Origin: Nucisporomicrobium flavum
GTDB lineage: Bacteria; Actinomycetota; Actinomycetes; Mycobacteriales; Micromonosporaceae
Direction of reading: 5' to 3'
DNA: 64,000 nucleotides
Assembly (NCBI RefSeq): GCF_016464385.1
Contig: NZ_JADMLH010000009.1
Location: forward strand, 127,267 to 191,266
Part shown: one piece after another, positions 48,481 to 57,340 of the stretch
Layout of the letters: every line of letters begins with the position of its first letter
Numbering within the stretch: the first letter of the stretch is position 1
Notes under the pieces: model-generated
What the model was told of the DNA's origin: nothing
The model's database searches: none
The model's input: only the letters and a program-made list of their open reading frames with translations
Translations under genes and position numbers: made by a program

Positions 48481-50127
48481 ATGAAGATCCCCGTCTACGG
48501 GCCACGGCTGCGCAGGGTCGCCCGCAAGCACTTCGGATGGCCGTCCCTGCGCCCCGGCCAGTTCAAACCGATGCGCGCCGTGCTCCGGCGCAAGGACGCC
48601 CTGGTCGTGCTGCCCACCGGCGCCGGCAAGTCGGCGATCTACCAGATCCCGGCGGTCCTGCTGCCCGGGCCGACAGTGGTGATCTCACCGCTGCTGGCCC
48701 TGCAGCAGGACCAGATCGCCGCGCTCAACGCGTCCGGCGACCCGAAGACGCGGGCCGTGCGGGTCAGCTCCGCCGAGACCCCGGCGCAGCAGCGCGAGGC
48801 CATCCGCGAGATCGAGGAGGGCCGGGCGGAGTTCCTGTTCATCACGCCCGAGCAGCTCAGCGACCCGGAGCGGCTGGCCGAGGTGCGCGCGCTGCGGCCC
48901 GGGCTGGTCGCCATCGACGAGGCGCACTGCATCTCGGCGTGGGGCCACGACTTCCGCCCGGACTACCTGCAGATCGGCCATCTGATCAAGGGCATCGGCC
49001 GGCCGCCGGTGCTGGCGCTGACCGCGACGGCGTCTCCCCCGGTCCGCGACGACATCATCGAGCGGCTCAACCTGCACAAGCCCGAGATCCACGTCTCCGG
49101 GCTGGACCGCAGGAACCTGTTCCTCGAGGTGGCGTACTGCCCGGACGAGGACTACCGCTGGCGGCGGCTGACCGCGCTGCTCGACGAGGCGCCGCGGCCC
49201 GGCATCATCTACGTGGCGACCCGCCGGGCCGCCGAGGAGCTGGCCGAGCGGCTGAACCAGGCCGGGTATTCCGCGGACTTCTACCACGGCGGCATGGCGG
49301 CCGGCGCGCGCGAGCAGCGGCACGAGGACTTCACCGCCGACAAGGTCGACATCATGGTGGCGACCTCCGCGTTCGGCATGGGCATCGACAAGGCCAACAT
49401 CCGCTGGGTCGCCCACGTCGCGCTGCCCGACTCCCCGGACAGCTACTTCCAGGAGATCGGCCGGATGGGCCGCGACGGCGAACCGGCCCGCGCGCTGCTG
49501 CTGTGGCGCGCCGAGGACGAGGGCATCCAGCGGTTCTTCTCCGGTGGCAGCCCGGACGTCACCGAGCTGCGCGAGCTCGCCGCCGCCCTGCGCGCCGGCC
49601 CGGCCACCAAGACCGCCCTCAAGGACAAGACCGGCCTCGGCCCGCGCAAACTCGGCCAGTTCCTGGGCTTGCTCGAACAGGTCGGCGCCGCGAAGGCCGG
49701 TGACGGCAACAACTGGACCGTGCCGCGTTACGCCCCGCTGCCCGCGAAGGCGGCCGAACGGGCGCTCGCCGAGTACGAGCGCCAGCAGACCGTGCAGCGC
49801 TCGCGCACCGACATGATGCGCGCCTTCGCCCAGGCCCGCGCCTGCCGCACGATGACGCTGCTGGCGTACTTCGGCGAGGAGACGAAGAAGCCCTGCGGCC
49901 ACTGCGACAACTGCGTCGACGGCGTGGCCGAGGAGGTCGAGGAGGCGACGGGCGATGTGCCGTTCGCCGTGCACAGCACCGTACGGCACGCCGAGTGGGG
50001 TCCCGGCATGGTGATGGGCTACGAGGAGGACCGGGTGACGGTTCTGTTCGAGGAGGTGGGTTACAAGACCCTCTCCGTACCCGTCGTCGAGGAGAATGCT
50101 CTGCTGGTCCCCGAGAACCCGAAGTGA
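48481..50127 (+). CDS. recQ: RecQ-type ATP-dependent DNA helicase
   Basis: A 548-residue superfamily 2 helicase. FGWPSLRPGQFKPM (motif 0), LPTGAGKSAIYQIP (motif I), IDEAHCISAWGHDFRPDY (motif II plus aromatic loop), LALTATASPPV (motif III) and the C-terminal lobe with ATSAFGMGIDKANIRWVAHVALPDSPDSYFQEIGRMGRDG (motifs V-VI) are intact. Zinc cysteines follow at ACRTM and CGHCDNC. There is no HRDC domain; instead a ~45-residue beta-rich end (VRHAEWGPGMVMGYEEDRVTVLF) resembles the small DUF3553-like domain known from UvrD-type helicases. Start ATG 48481. Confidence 0.93.
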   Translation: MKIPVYGPRLRRVARKHFGWPSLRPGQFKPMRAVLRRKDALVVLPTGAGKSAIYQIPAVLLPGPTVVISPLLALQQDQIAALNASGDPKTRAVRVSSAETPAQQREAIREIEEGRAEFLFITPEQLSDPERLAEVRALRPGLVAIDEAHCISAWGHDFRPDYLQIGHLIKGIGRPPVLALTATASPPVRDDIIERLNLHKPEIHVSGLDRRNLFLEVAYCPDEDYRWRRLTALLDEAPRPGIIYVATRRAAEELAERLNQAGYSADFYHGGMAAGAREQRHEDFTADKVDIMVATSAFGMGIDKANIRWVAHVALPDSPDSYFQEIGRMGRDGEPARALLLWRAEDEGIQRFFSGGSPDVTELRELAAALRAGPATKTALKDKTGLGPRKLGQFLGLLEQVGAAKAGDGNNWTVPRYAPLPAKAAERALAEYERQQTVQRSRTDMMRAFAQARACRTMTLLAYFGEETKKPCGHCDNCVDGVAEEVEEATGDVPFAVHSTVRHAEWGPGMVMGYEEDRVTVLFEEVGYKTLSVPVVEENALLVPENPK

Positions 50128-50140
50128 AGTGAGGAATTCC

Positions 50141-50644
50141 GTGACGGACGAACCGTTGTACGCCCAGTTCGGCTTCACCGACGCCGAGTGGGGCCTGCTC
50201 GTCGGCCTGCCCCAGTCGGTGCTGACCGCCGCGAGCGCGGCCACCCCCGACAGCGCCCGGAAGACGCGGCAGGAGACCGCGGCCGGGCTCGACCAGATCT
50301 CCGACGCCCGGGGCTCGGCGAGCCCGCTGGTGACCGCGGTCGCCGGCGCGGTGCTGGACGCCACCGGCGACCCGGACCTCGGCGAGGAGATGCCGGCGAT
50401 CGAGCCCGCCGACCCGGCCGGCTACGTGCGCGACGTCATCGCCCGGGCGGCAGAGGCGTCGGCGCTGCTGGCCGCCAAGGCTCAGCCGTCCGACGCCGAG
50501 ACGTACAAGCACTGGCTCGTGGAAATCGCCGAGAGCGTGGTCGGCGCCGCCTCCACCGGCGGCGTGCTGGGCATCGGCGGCGACCAGGTGACCGAGAGCG
50601 AGCGCGCCTTCCGCGACGACCTCGCGAAGGCTCTCGCGAGCTGA
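50141..50644 (+). CDS. hypothetical soluble protein
   Basis: A 167-residue protein following recQ by 13 bp, GTG start with GTGAGGA upstream. Sequence features: YAQFGFTDAEWGLLVGLPQSVLTAASAATPDSARKTRQETAAGL, then helical Ala/Glu-rich repeats and a Gly-rich STGGVLGIGGDQVTESERAF. No signal or membrane segment. It looks like an all-helical cytosolic protein; not recognised. Probably co-transcribed with recQ. Confidence 0.75.
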   Translation: MTDEPLYAQFGFTDAEWGLLVGLPQSVLTAASAATPDSARKTRQETAAGLDQISDARGSASPLVTAVAGAVLDATGDPDLGEEMPAIEPADPAGYVRDVIARAAEASALLAAKAQPSDAETYKHWLVEIAESVVGAASTGGVLGIGGDQVTESERAFRDDLAKALAS

Positions 50645-50681
50645 CCTCGCGCGGCGGGGCGTGCCGGTGCCAAGCTGGGGC

Positions 50682-51521
50682 ATGGTCGACGAGTACGTCC
50701 ACGCCCGGCCGTCGGCGCCGCTGCGCCCCCACGTGGGCCGGTATTCCGGCTATCGGCAGGCCGGCGTCGCCGCGGGCACGCATCGCGGCCTGCCCTCGCC
50801 GTACCTGACGCTGATCTTCACGATCGACGACCCGCTGGTGGTCGCCGGCCATCCCGACCCGCGCCAGCCACCCGGCCGCTACGACGCGCTGGTCGGCGGG
50901 CTGCACGTGACGCCCGCGACGATCACCCACGACGGCTTCCAGTCGGGCGTACAGGTGGCGCTGCATCCGCTGGCCTGCCGCGACCTGCTCGGCATGCCGG
51001 CCGGCGAACTGGCCGGCGTCGACGTCGACGCGGCTGCCGTGCTCGGCGACGAGACGGTGGACCGGGTCCGGGAAGGGTTGCGGGCGGCGCGCGGCTGGGC
51101 GCAGCGGTTCGCCGTGGTCGACGCCGAGCTGCGGCGCCGGCTCCGGCGCGGAACCGCGCACCCGGATGTCGCGTACGCCTTCGACCGCCTGCTGGACACC
51201 GGCGGCCGGGTGAGCGTCGCCACCCTGGCCGCGGAGACCGGGTGGGGCGCGCGCCATCTCACCCACCTGTTCCGGGCGGAGACCGGGCTCGGCCTCAAGG
51301 CGGCCGCCCGGGTGGTGCGCTTCGACCGGGCACGGCGCCGGCTGCGTCCCGGTGTGCGGCTGGCGAGCGTGGCCGCCGAGGCCGGCTACTACGACCAGGC
51401 GCACCTCGCGCGGGAGTTCCACGCCTTCGCCGGCTGCCCGCCGTCGCAGTGGATGGCCGAGGAGATCGGTTTCGTCCAAGCCGCGGAGCCGGCCGGCGAC
51501 CACCATGGCACCCATGACTGA
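50682..51521 (+). CDS. AraC-family transcriptional regulator
   Basis: A 279-residue regulator. The C-terminal ~100 residues form a double helix-turn-helix: SVATLAAETGWGARHLTHLFRAETGLGLKAAARVVRFDRARRRL and LASVAAEAGYYDQAHLAREFHAFAGCPPSQW. The N-terminal domain (PHVGRYSGYRQAGVAAGTHRGLPSPYLTLIFTID) resembles the DUF6597-like sensing part common in this group. It overlaps the VOC gene by eight bases, suggesting joint control of a small-molecule response. Confidence 0.92.
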   Translation: MVDEYVHARPSAPLRPHVGRYSGYRQAGVAAGTHRGLPSPYLTLIFTIDDPLVVAGHPDPRQPPGRYDALVGGLHVTPATITHDGFQSGVQVALHPLACRDLLGMPAGELAGVDVDAAAVLGDETVDRVREGLRAARGWAQRFAVVDAELRRRLRRGTAHPDVAYAFDRLLDTGGRVSVATLAAETGWGARHLTHLFRAETGLGLKAAARVVRFDRARRRLRPGVRLASVAAEAGYYDQAHLAREFHAFAGCPPSQWMAEEIGFVQAAEPAGDHHGTHD

Positions 51522-51927
51522 TCCGACGACGCCACCCCCGCAGGTGTGGCCCACGCTGCGGGCGCGCGACGCCCGCGCCCTCATCCGCTTCCTCGTCGAC
51601 GCGTTCGGGTTCGAGGAGACCGTCGTGCACGGCGACGGCGGCCGGGTCGAGCACGCCCAGCTGAGCTGGCCCGAGGGCGGCGGCATCATGCTCGGCTCGC
51701 AGCGCGACGAGGCCGGCGACAAGTGGCCGCTGCGACCGGGCACCTTCGGCTGCTATGTCGTCAGCGACCACGTCGACGCCGTGCACGAGCGCGCGGTCAA
51801 GGCGGGCGCGGAGATCCTGCGGGAGCCGTACGACACCGATTACGGGTCGCACGACTTCGCCGCCCGCGATCCCGAGGGCAACCTCTGGCAGTTCGGCACC
51901 TACCGCGGTGAGCCGCGGAAGACCTGA
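51514..51927 (+). CDS. VOC-family (glyoxalase/bleomycin-resistance-type) protein
   Basis: A 137-residue protein with paired beta-alpha-beta-beta-beta modules: WPTLRARDARALIRFLVDAFGFEETVVHGD, HAQLSWPEGGGIMLGSQ and the C-terminal YGSHDFAARDPEGNLWQFGTYRG (metal Glu-equivalent in DPEGNLWQF). ATG 51514 is used; one three codons earlier (51505) is possible. Overlaps the AraC stop. The C-terminus overlaps the end of the convergent NarL-type regulator by 28 bp. Substrate unknown. Confidence 0.9.
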   Translation: MTDPTTPPPQVWPTLRARDARALIRFLVDAFGFEETVVHGDGGRVEHAQLSWPEGGGIMLGSQRDEAGDKWPLRPGTFGCYVVSDHVDAVHERAVKAGAEILREPYDTDYGSHDFAARDPEGNLWQFGTYRGEPRKT

Positions 51928-52550
51928 CCGTTTCCCAGCAGGCCCAGTTCGAAGGCGGCGGCCACTGCCGCCGCGCGGTCGCGGACCCCGAGCTTCGCGT
52001 ACGCGTGCAGCAGGTGCGTCTTCACCGTGGCCTCGCTGATGAACAGCCGCGACGCGGCCTCCTTGTTGGAGCACCCCTGCGCGATGAGCCCCAGCACCTC
52101 CAGCTCGCGCTGGCTGAGCGGCTCGCGGGCGGGTGAGCGCAGCTCGCCCATGAGCCGGCCGGCCACCGCCGGGGAGAGCACCGACTCGCCCCGGTGCGCC
52201 GCCGCGACCGCCCGGAACAGCTCCTCGCGCGGTGTGTCCTTCAGCAGGTAGCCGGTCGCCCCCGCCTTGATCGCCGGCAGCACGTCGCTGTCCGTGTCGT
52301 ACGTCGTCAGCACCAGCACCCGCGCGGCGAAGCCCTGCTCCCGCAGCGCCCGGATCGTGGTGACGCCGTCCATGCCGGGCATCCGCAGGTCCATGAGCAC
52401 CACGTCCGGCTCGATCGCGCGGGCCACGGCCAGCGCCTCGGTGCCGTCGGCCGCCTCGCCGCACACCTCGAAGCGGTCGTCGCCGGCGAACATGCCGCGC
52501 AGGCCGTCGCGGACCACCGGGTGGTCGTCGACGACCAGCAGCCGGATCAC
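51900..52550 (-). CDS. NarL/LuxR-type response regulator of the ABC-2 exporter cluster
   Basis: A 216-residue regulator. Receiver pocket D8-D9, phospho-acceptor D54 (VVLMDLRMPGMDG), T in VLTTYD and K in YLLKDTP are present. The LuxR-type HTH (LSQRELEVLGLIAQGCSNKEAASRLFISEATVKTHLLHAYAKLGV) covers about 145-190. GTG start at 52550 overlaps the kinase stop by four bases. Likely activates the upstream ABC exporter genes. Confidence 0.93.
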   Translation of the reverse strand: MIRLLVVDDHPVVRDGLRGMFAGDDRFEVCGEAADGTEALAVARAIEPDVVLMDLRMPGMDGVTTIRALREQGFAARVLVLTTYDTDSDVLPAIKAGATGYLLKDTPREELFRAVAAAHRGESVLSPAVAGRLMGELRSPAREPLSQRELEVLGLIAQGCSNKEAASRLFISEATVKTHLLHAYAKLGVRDRAAAVAAAFELGLLGNGQVFRGSPR

Positions 52551-53833
52551 GCGGCGGCGCCCAGGTGGATCGCCGGGACGCAGGCCGAGATCGCCGTGCC
52601 CGCGCCGGGCTCCGACTCGATCTCCAGGGTGCCGGCGATGCGGTGGACGCGTTCCCGCATGGCCCGCAGGCCGTAGCCGCCCTCGTACGCCACCTCGCGC
52701 GGCACCTGCGGGTCGAAGCCGGTGCCGTCGTCGCGCACGTCGAGCGTCACGAGATCCTCCATGTAGGACAGGGTGAGCGCCACCCGGCCGGCCTCGGCGT
52801 GCCGGGCCACGTTGGCGAGCGCCTCCTGCGCGGTCCGCAGCAGCGTCGCCTCGATCTCCGGGAGCAGCGGGTGGGCCGTACCGGTGGTGATGATCTGGGC
52901 CGGGACGCCGTGCCGCGCCGACCAGCCGTCCACCACCTCGGCGAGCGCGTCCGGCAGCGTGGCCGCGTCCAGCGGCCGGGGCCGCAGCGCCTGCACCGAC
53001 CGGCGCGCCTCGGCGAGGCTGTCCCGGGCGAGCTGCTTCGCCGTGTCCAGGTGCCGCCGCCGGTCGACCGGGCGCTGTTCGGCCTGGCCGGCGGCCTCGA
53101 GCTGGGTGACGATGCCGGTCAGCCCCTGGGCCAGCACGTCGTGGATCTCCCCGGCGAGGCGCTGGCGTTCGTCGAGGACGCCGGCCTCGCGGGCCTGGAC
53201 GAGCAGTTGGGCGTGCAGGCCGGCGTTCTCGGCGAGCGCGGTGGCGAGCTTGTCGTTCGCCTCCTCGAGCTGCGCGACGACCTCGGCGCGGCGGGCGTGG
53301 TGGTCGTTGGTCACGATGGACAGATAGGTCATCGCGGTGCCGATCGTGATGTTGATGGCGATGAAGACCGCGAGCGTCGCCCACTGATCCGGATCGGTGA
53401 ACGCGGTGAAGCCGCCCACCTGGGAGACCGCCGTCCAGATGCCGACGGACGCCGCGCCGGCCAGCCGCCACCGGCCGTGCAGGTAGAGGACGTTCAGGTA
53501 GCCCGTCCAGGCGAAGAAGCCGTACAGCGGGTTGGTCCAGACGAGCGCGGCGGTCAGCACGATGAAGCCGATGAAGTACCCCGCCATCGTGCGCCGGCGG
53601 TTCTCCCACTGTGGATGCAGCGTGGTGAACCAGAGCAGCCACGCGGCGGTCACCACGGCGGCCGCGAACGACACCGCGAGCGGCTGCCGCGTCAGGTCGG
53701 GCTCGTTGCGCCCGAGCACCACGAGCAGCGTCGAGGTCGCGAGGGCCACGTACGGCAGCAGCCGCAGCCGCTGGTCGAGGCGCGTACGCCAGCCCCGCGA
53801 GACCCGCCTCAGGACGTTCCGGTCCACCAGCAT
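52547..53833 (-). CDS. NarL-partner sensor histidine kinase (HisKA_3 type)
   Basis: A 428-residue kinase. About six hydrophobic segments (residues 28-170) form a membrane sensor, followed by a coiled coil and the HisKA_3 box ERQRLAGEIHDVLAQGLTGIVTQLE with phospho-His 231. HATPase blocks are RTAQEALANVARHAEA (N box) and VRDDGTGFDP, then GYGLRAMRERV. The domain layout fits kinases that sense membrane-active drugs next to ABC-2 exporters, though the stimulus here is unknown. Second gene after the transporter. Confidence 0.92.
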   Translation of the reverse strand: MLVDRNVLRRVSRGWRTRLDQRLRLLPYVALATSTLLVVLGRNEPDLTRQPLAVSFAAAVVTAAWLLWFTTLHPQWENRRRTMAGYFIGFIVLTAALVWTNPLYGFFAWTGYLNVLYLHGRWRLAGAASVGIWTAVSQVGGFTAFTDPDQWATLAVFIAINITIGTAMTYLSIVTNDHHARRAEVVAQLEEANDKLATALAENAGLHAQLLVQAREAGVLDERQRLAGEIHDVLAQGLTGIVTQLEAAGQAEQRPVDRRRHLDTAKQLARDSLAEARRSVQALRPRPLDAATLPDALAEVVDGWSARHGVPAQIITTGTAHPLLPEIEATLLRTAQEALANVARHAEAGRVALTLSYMEDLVTLDVRDDGTGFDPQVPREVAYEGGYGLRAMRERVHRIAGTLEIESEPGAGTAISACVPAIHLGAAA

Positions 53834-53840
53834 CGTCGTC

Positions 53841-54581
53841 CTACTCCCAGCGGAAGAGCCTGGCGGCGGCGAAGCCGAACACCACCATGTACGCCACCAG
53901 TACGGTAAGCGATCCCCACGACGGCCACGACCCGCTCATCGCCGCGGCCACCGCCTTCTCCCCCGCACCCAGCGGGGTGAGATCGCTGATCCGCCGCAGC
54001 ACCTCGGGAAACGCCTCGCGCGGCGTCCAGAGGCCGGCGAAGAACATCGTCGGGAAGAACAGCACCGAGCCGATCGCGTTGGCGGCCTTGCCCGACGGCG
54101 CCACCGCCGCGACGAGCAGCCCGATGGCCAGCGCGGCCCCGGCCGTGAGCAGGAAGGCCAGCAGGAAGCCCGCCGGTCTGCGAGGCAACGGCACGTCGAA
54201 GCCCAGCCGCCCGACGAGCAGGACCAGCCCGATCGACACGACGGCCGTCAGCATGCTCACCACCAGCTGCGCCCCGAGCAGGGCGACCGGCGGCGCGGGT
54301 GTCGTGGCCAGCCGCCGCAGAATCCCCCGTTCCCGGTACGTGGCGAGCACCGCCGGCGCGACCTGCAGCGCCAGCATCGCGACGGTGAGGATGACGGCGA
54401 TGCCCACGTACAGGTCGATGACGCGCCGGCCGCCGATGTCCGGGTTGGACTCACGGAACGCCGGCACGCAGCCGAGGATCACCACCAGCACCGACGGGAA
54501 GATCAGGCCCCAGAACACCAGCATCGGCTCGCGCAGGTAGAGCCGCAGCTCGGAGCGGGTCAGCTTGGCGAAGACGGTCAT
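53841..54581 (-). CDS. ABC-2 type exporter permease
   Basis: A 246-residue membrane protein. It has an amphipathic N-terminus (RSELRLYLREPMLVFWGLIFPSVLVVI) and six membrane segments, with the ABC-2 signature in ATYRERGILRRLATTPAPPVALLGAQLVVSML and FFPTMFFAGLWTPREAFPEVLRRISDLTPLGAG. It lies 3 bp after the ATPase gene and 7 bp before the kinase. Predicted to export a hydrophobic compound or antibiotic. Confidence 0.92.
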   Translation of the reverse strand: MTVFAKLTRSELRLYLREPMLVFWGLIFPSVLVVILGCVPAFRESNPDIGGRRVIDLYVGIAVILTVAMLALQVAPAVLATYRERGILRRLATTPAPPVALLGAQLVVSMLTAVVSIGLVLLVGRLGFDVPLPRRPAGFLLAFLLTAGAALAIGLLVAAVAPSGKAANAIGSVLFFPTMFFAGLWTPREAFPEVLRRISDLTPLGAGEKAVAAAMSGSWPSWGSLTVLVAYMVVFGFAAARLFRWE

Positions 54582-54584
54582 GGC

Positions 54585-55490
54585 TCAGGCCTCCTCGGCG
54601 GCGCGGCCGGTCAGCCGGACGAACGCGTCGTCCAGGCTGGCCTGCTCGACGCGCAGGTCGTTGGCGATGATCTCGTGCGCGGCGAGGGCGGCGGTGACCA
54701 CCTGCAGGACATTGCCGTGGCCCACCACCTCGACCTGCGGGCCGTGCCGCACGACCTCCCGGACCCCGTCCAGCCCGGTCAGCAGCTCGTCGGCGACGGG
54801 TACGGACGGCCGGAAGCGGATGCGCTGCTCGGCCGACACCCGCGCGACGAGCCCGGCCGGGGTGTCCAGCGCGACGACCGCGCCGGAGTCGATCACGGCG
54901 AGCCGGTCGCAGAGCCGCTCCGCCTCCTCCATGAAGTGCGTGACCAGCACGATGGTGACGCCGCGGTCCCGGACCCCGGCGATGAGCTCCCAGGTGTCGC
55001 GGCGCGCCTGCGGGTCGAGCCCGGTGGTGAGCTCGTCGAGGATCGCGATCCGCGGATTGCCGACGAGCGCCAGCGCGATGGACAGCCGCTGCTTCTGGCC
55101 GCCGGACAGCTTGGCGTACCGCTCCCCCAGCTTGCCGGAAAGCCCGAGGTCGGCGGCGAGTTGCCGCCAGTCGGCAGGCTGCGGGTAGAACGCGGACCAG
55201 AGCTCGAGGGCCTCCCGTACGGTCAGCTTGTCGGGTAGCGAGCTCTCCTGCAGTTGCACCCCGACCGACTGACGCAGCTGCGGGTCGCGGGGCTCGCAAC
55301 CGAGCACGCTGACCGTGCCGCCGTCGGGCGTACGCAGGCCCGCGAGGCACTCGACCGTGGTGGTCTTGCCGGCGCCGTTCGGGCCGAGGATGCCGAAGAT
55401 CTCCCCGGCCTCGACGGTGAACGAGACGTCCGCGACCGCGACCGTGCCGCCGTACCGTTTGCTGAGGTGCTTGACGTCGATGACTGGCAT
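54585..55490 (-). CDS. ABC transporter ATP-binding protein
   Basis: A 301-residue ATPase. Walker A GPNGAGKTTT, Q loop VQLQESSLPD, signature LSGGQKQRLSIALAL, Walker B IAILDELTTGLD and the H switch VTHFMEEAERL are intact. The C-terminal ~75 residues are the accessory domain of drug-exporter type ATPases. ATG start; first gene of an ATPase-permease-kinase-regulator operon. Confidence 0.94.
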   Translation of the reverse strand: MPVIDVKHLSKRYGGTVAVADVSFTVEAGEIFGILGPNGAGKTTTVECLAGLRTPDGGTVSVLGCEPRDPQLRQSVGVQLQESSLPDKLTVREALELWSAFYPQPADWRQLAADLGLSGKLGERYAKLSGGQKQRLSIALALVGNPRIAILDELTTGLDPQARRDTWELIAGVRDRGVTIVLVTHFMEEAERLCDRLAVIDSGAVVALDTPAGLVARVSAEQRIRFRPSVPVADELLTGLDGVREVVRHGPQVEVVGHGNVLQVVTAALAAHEIIANDLRVEQASLDDAFVRLTGRAAEEA

Positions 55491-55571
55491 GCATCGAGCG
55501 TCACAGCCGCCCCCCGGTCACCGGATCGACCGGCGGGCGACTGCTGCGATCCACCAGTTGGTGGATGCGGC

Positions 55572-56774
55572 TTACGCCACTGCCTCCGCCTCCGCCTCGC
55601 TGCTGCGGCGCCCGGAGACGGCCGAGTAGACCGAGCCGAGCTGCGAGGCGACGCGCTTCCACGAATACGCCTGGCGGGCACGGTCCAGTGCCGCCGTCGC
55701 GTACGCGAATCGCCGGACCTTGTCGTTGACCAGGCGGCGCAGCGCGCCGCCGAGCGCGCGCGGGTCGCGGGCCGGCACCAGGTCGCCGGTCAGGCCGTCG
55801 ACGACCGTCTCGTTGAGGCCGCCGATGGCCGTGCCCACGACCGGCACGCCGCAGGCCATCGCCTCCAGCGGCGCGAGCTCGAACTGCTCCCGCCAGGGCG
55901 CCGCCACGAGCAGGTCGGCCGAGCGGTACCAGCGCGGCATGTCCTCGGCCGGCACGGCCCCGACGAGCTTCACCCGGTCGGCGACCTTGAACTGCTCGGC
56001 CATCGCCCGCAGCTTCTTGGCGTGCGGGTCGGAGGCCAGCTGCTGGGCCGTCGGGCCACCCACGACGACACACTCGGCGCCGGGCACGTACCGCATGGCC
56101 TGGATGACGTCGCCGAAGCCCTTGTGCTCGACGAGGCGCCCCACCGACAGGATCCGCGGCCGCTCGGGATCACGCTCGGCGACCGGGCCGTCCGGGGTGA
56201 ACCGGTCGCTGTCGACGCCGGCCGGGACCACGGTCAGCAGGGCCCGCGGCACGCCGAGGCGGACAAGCCCGAGCGCCTCGTCCTGGGTCTGCGCCACGAC
56301 CTTGTCGACCGCGCGGCCGAGGGCACGCTCGTAGCCGGTCCGCGAGGCGCCGCCGGCCGCCTCACCCTGGCCGAGCTCGTGGAACGACTGCACGACCGGG
56401 ATGCCGACCTGCCGCGCGGCGGTCACGGCCGCGAGACCGCTGGTCCAGAAGTGGGCGTGCGCGACGTCGGGCAGCCAGTCGGCGTCGCGCCACTCGGTAC
56501 GCAGCCACTGGGCGAAGTCGCCCATGTGCGGCAGCAGCGTCTCGATGGGCAGCGACCTGGCCGGGCCGGCCGGCACGTGCACGACGCGGACGCCGTCACT
56601 GAGCGCCACGATGGCGGGCAGGTCCGGGTTGTCGCGGCGGGTGTAGACACGGACGTCATGCCCGAGCGAGGCGAGCGCGGCGGACAGCTCGGCGACGTGT
56701 CTCTGCTGGGCGCCGGCGGCGGCGTCGCCCGTGGGCAACGGGCTCGCATGCTCGGAGATCATGGCGATGCGCAC
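55572..56774 (-). CDS. GT4-family glycosyltransferase
   Basis: A 400-residue retaining glycosyltransferase. The N-terminal RIAMISEHASPLPTGDAAAGAQQRHVAELSAALASLGHDV and the donor-binding REQFELAPLEAMACGVPVVGTAIGGLNETVVDGLTGDLVPARDP are typical of GT4. The acceptor domain has AHAHFWTSGLAA and FHELGQG. It may act on a surface polysaccharide or glycolipid. It diverges from the SRPBCC gene across a gap of about 120 bp and follows no obvious pathway partners. Confidence 0.9.
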   Translation of the reverse strand: MRIAMISEHASPLPTGDAAAGAQQRHVAELSAALASLGHDVRVYTRRDNPDLPAIVALSDGVRVVHVPAGPARSLPIETLLPHMGDFAQWLRTEWRDADWLPDVAHAHFWTSGLAAVTAARQVGIPVVQSFHELGQGEAAGGASRTGYERALGRAVDKVVAQTQDEALGLVRLGVPRALLTVVPAGVDSDRFTPDGPVAERDPERPRILSVGRLVEHKGFGDVIQAMRYVPGAECVVVGGPTAQQLASDPHAKKLRAMAEQFKVADRVKLVGAVPAEDMPRWYRSADLLVAAPWREQFELAPLEAMACGVPVVGTAIGGLNETVVDGLTGDLVPARDPRALGGALRRLVNDKVRRFAYATAALDRARQAYSWKRVASQLGSVYSAVSGRRSSEAEAEAVA

Positions 56775-56893
56775 GTGGTCCTCCTCCGACAGCTGGGTTC
56801 CGGGAGAAGACCGGAGTTGAGGCTGGCGATACGCCGAGCGTCTTGCCCACGGGCCGAAAGCGTAAACATGACGTGGGCGGGTATGTGCCGCTC

Positions 56894-57340
56894 GTGGCTA
56901 TCGTGAAGCGTATCGTTCCCGCCCCGCCCGATCGCGTGTTCGCGGTTCTCGCGGACGGCTGGACCTACAGCGACTGGGTCGTGGGCACCGTGCACATCCG
57001 CGACGTCGACCCCGAGTGGCCGCAGCCCGGCGCGAAGCTGCACCACAAGGCGGGCCCGTGGCCGTTGTCGCTCAAGGAGAGCTCGCAGGTCGTGTCCTGC
57101 GTCCCCGACCGCGAGCTGACCATCATCGCGGGGCTGTGGCCGCTGGGCGAGGCGACGGTCAAGATCGAACTGGAGCCGGTGGACGGCGGCCGTACCCGGG
57201 TGACGATGTTCGAGACGTTCCGGGCCGGCCCGCTGCAGTGGATCCACACCAAGCTCAACGACCTCGTCCTGCACCGGCGCAACATCGAGTCGCTGCGACG
57301 TTTGTCCGACATCGCCACGCGGGAAAAGAGCCGTCCGTGA
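56894..57340 (+). CDS. SRPBCC-superfamily polyketide-cyclase/ligand-binding protein
   Basis: A protein of about 148 residues: VAIVKRIVPAPPDRVFAVLADGWTYSDWVVGTVHIRDVDPEWPQPGAKLHHKAGPWPLSL is the START-like fold with conserved W-P blocks, followed by ELEPVDGGRTRVTMFETFRAGPLQW. GTG at 56894 is chosen because the conserved VxIV opening begins here; GTG at 56885 and 56873 are in frame. Its TGA overlaps the SDR start (GTGA), so the pair is translationally coupled. Ligand unknown. Confidence 0.82.
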   Translation: MAIVKRIVPAPPDRVFAVLADGWTYSDWVVGTVHIRDVDPEWPQPGAKLHHKAGPWPLSLKESSQVVSCVPDRELTIIAGLWPLGEATVKIELEPVDGGRTRVTMFETFRAGPLQWIHTKLNDLVLHRRNIESLRRLSDIATREKSRP

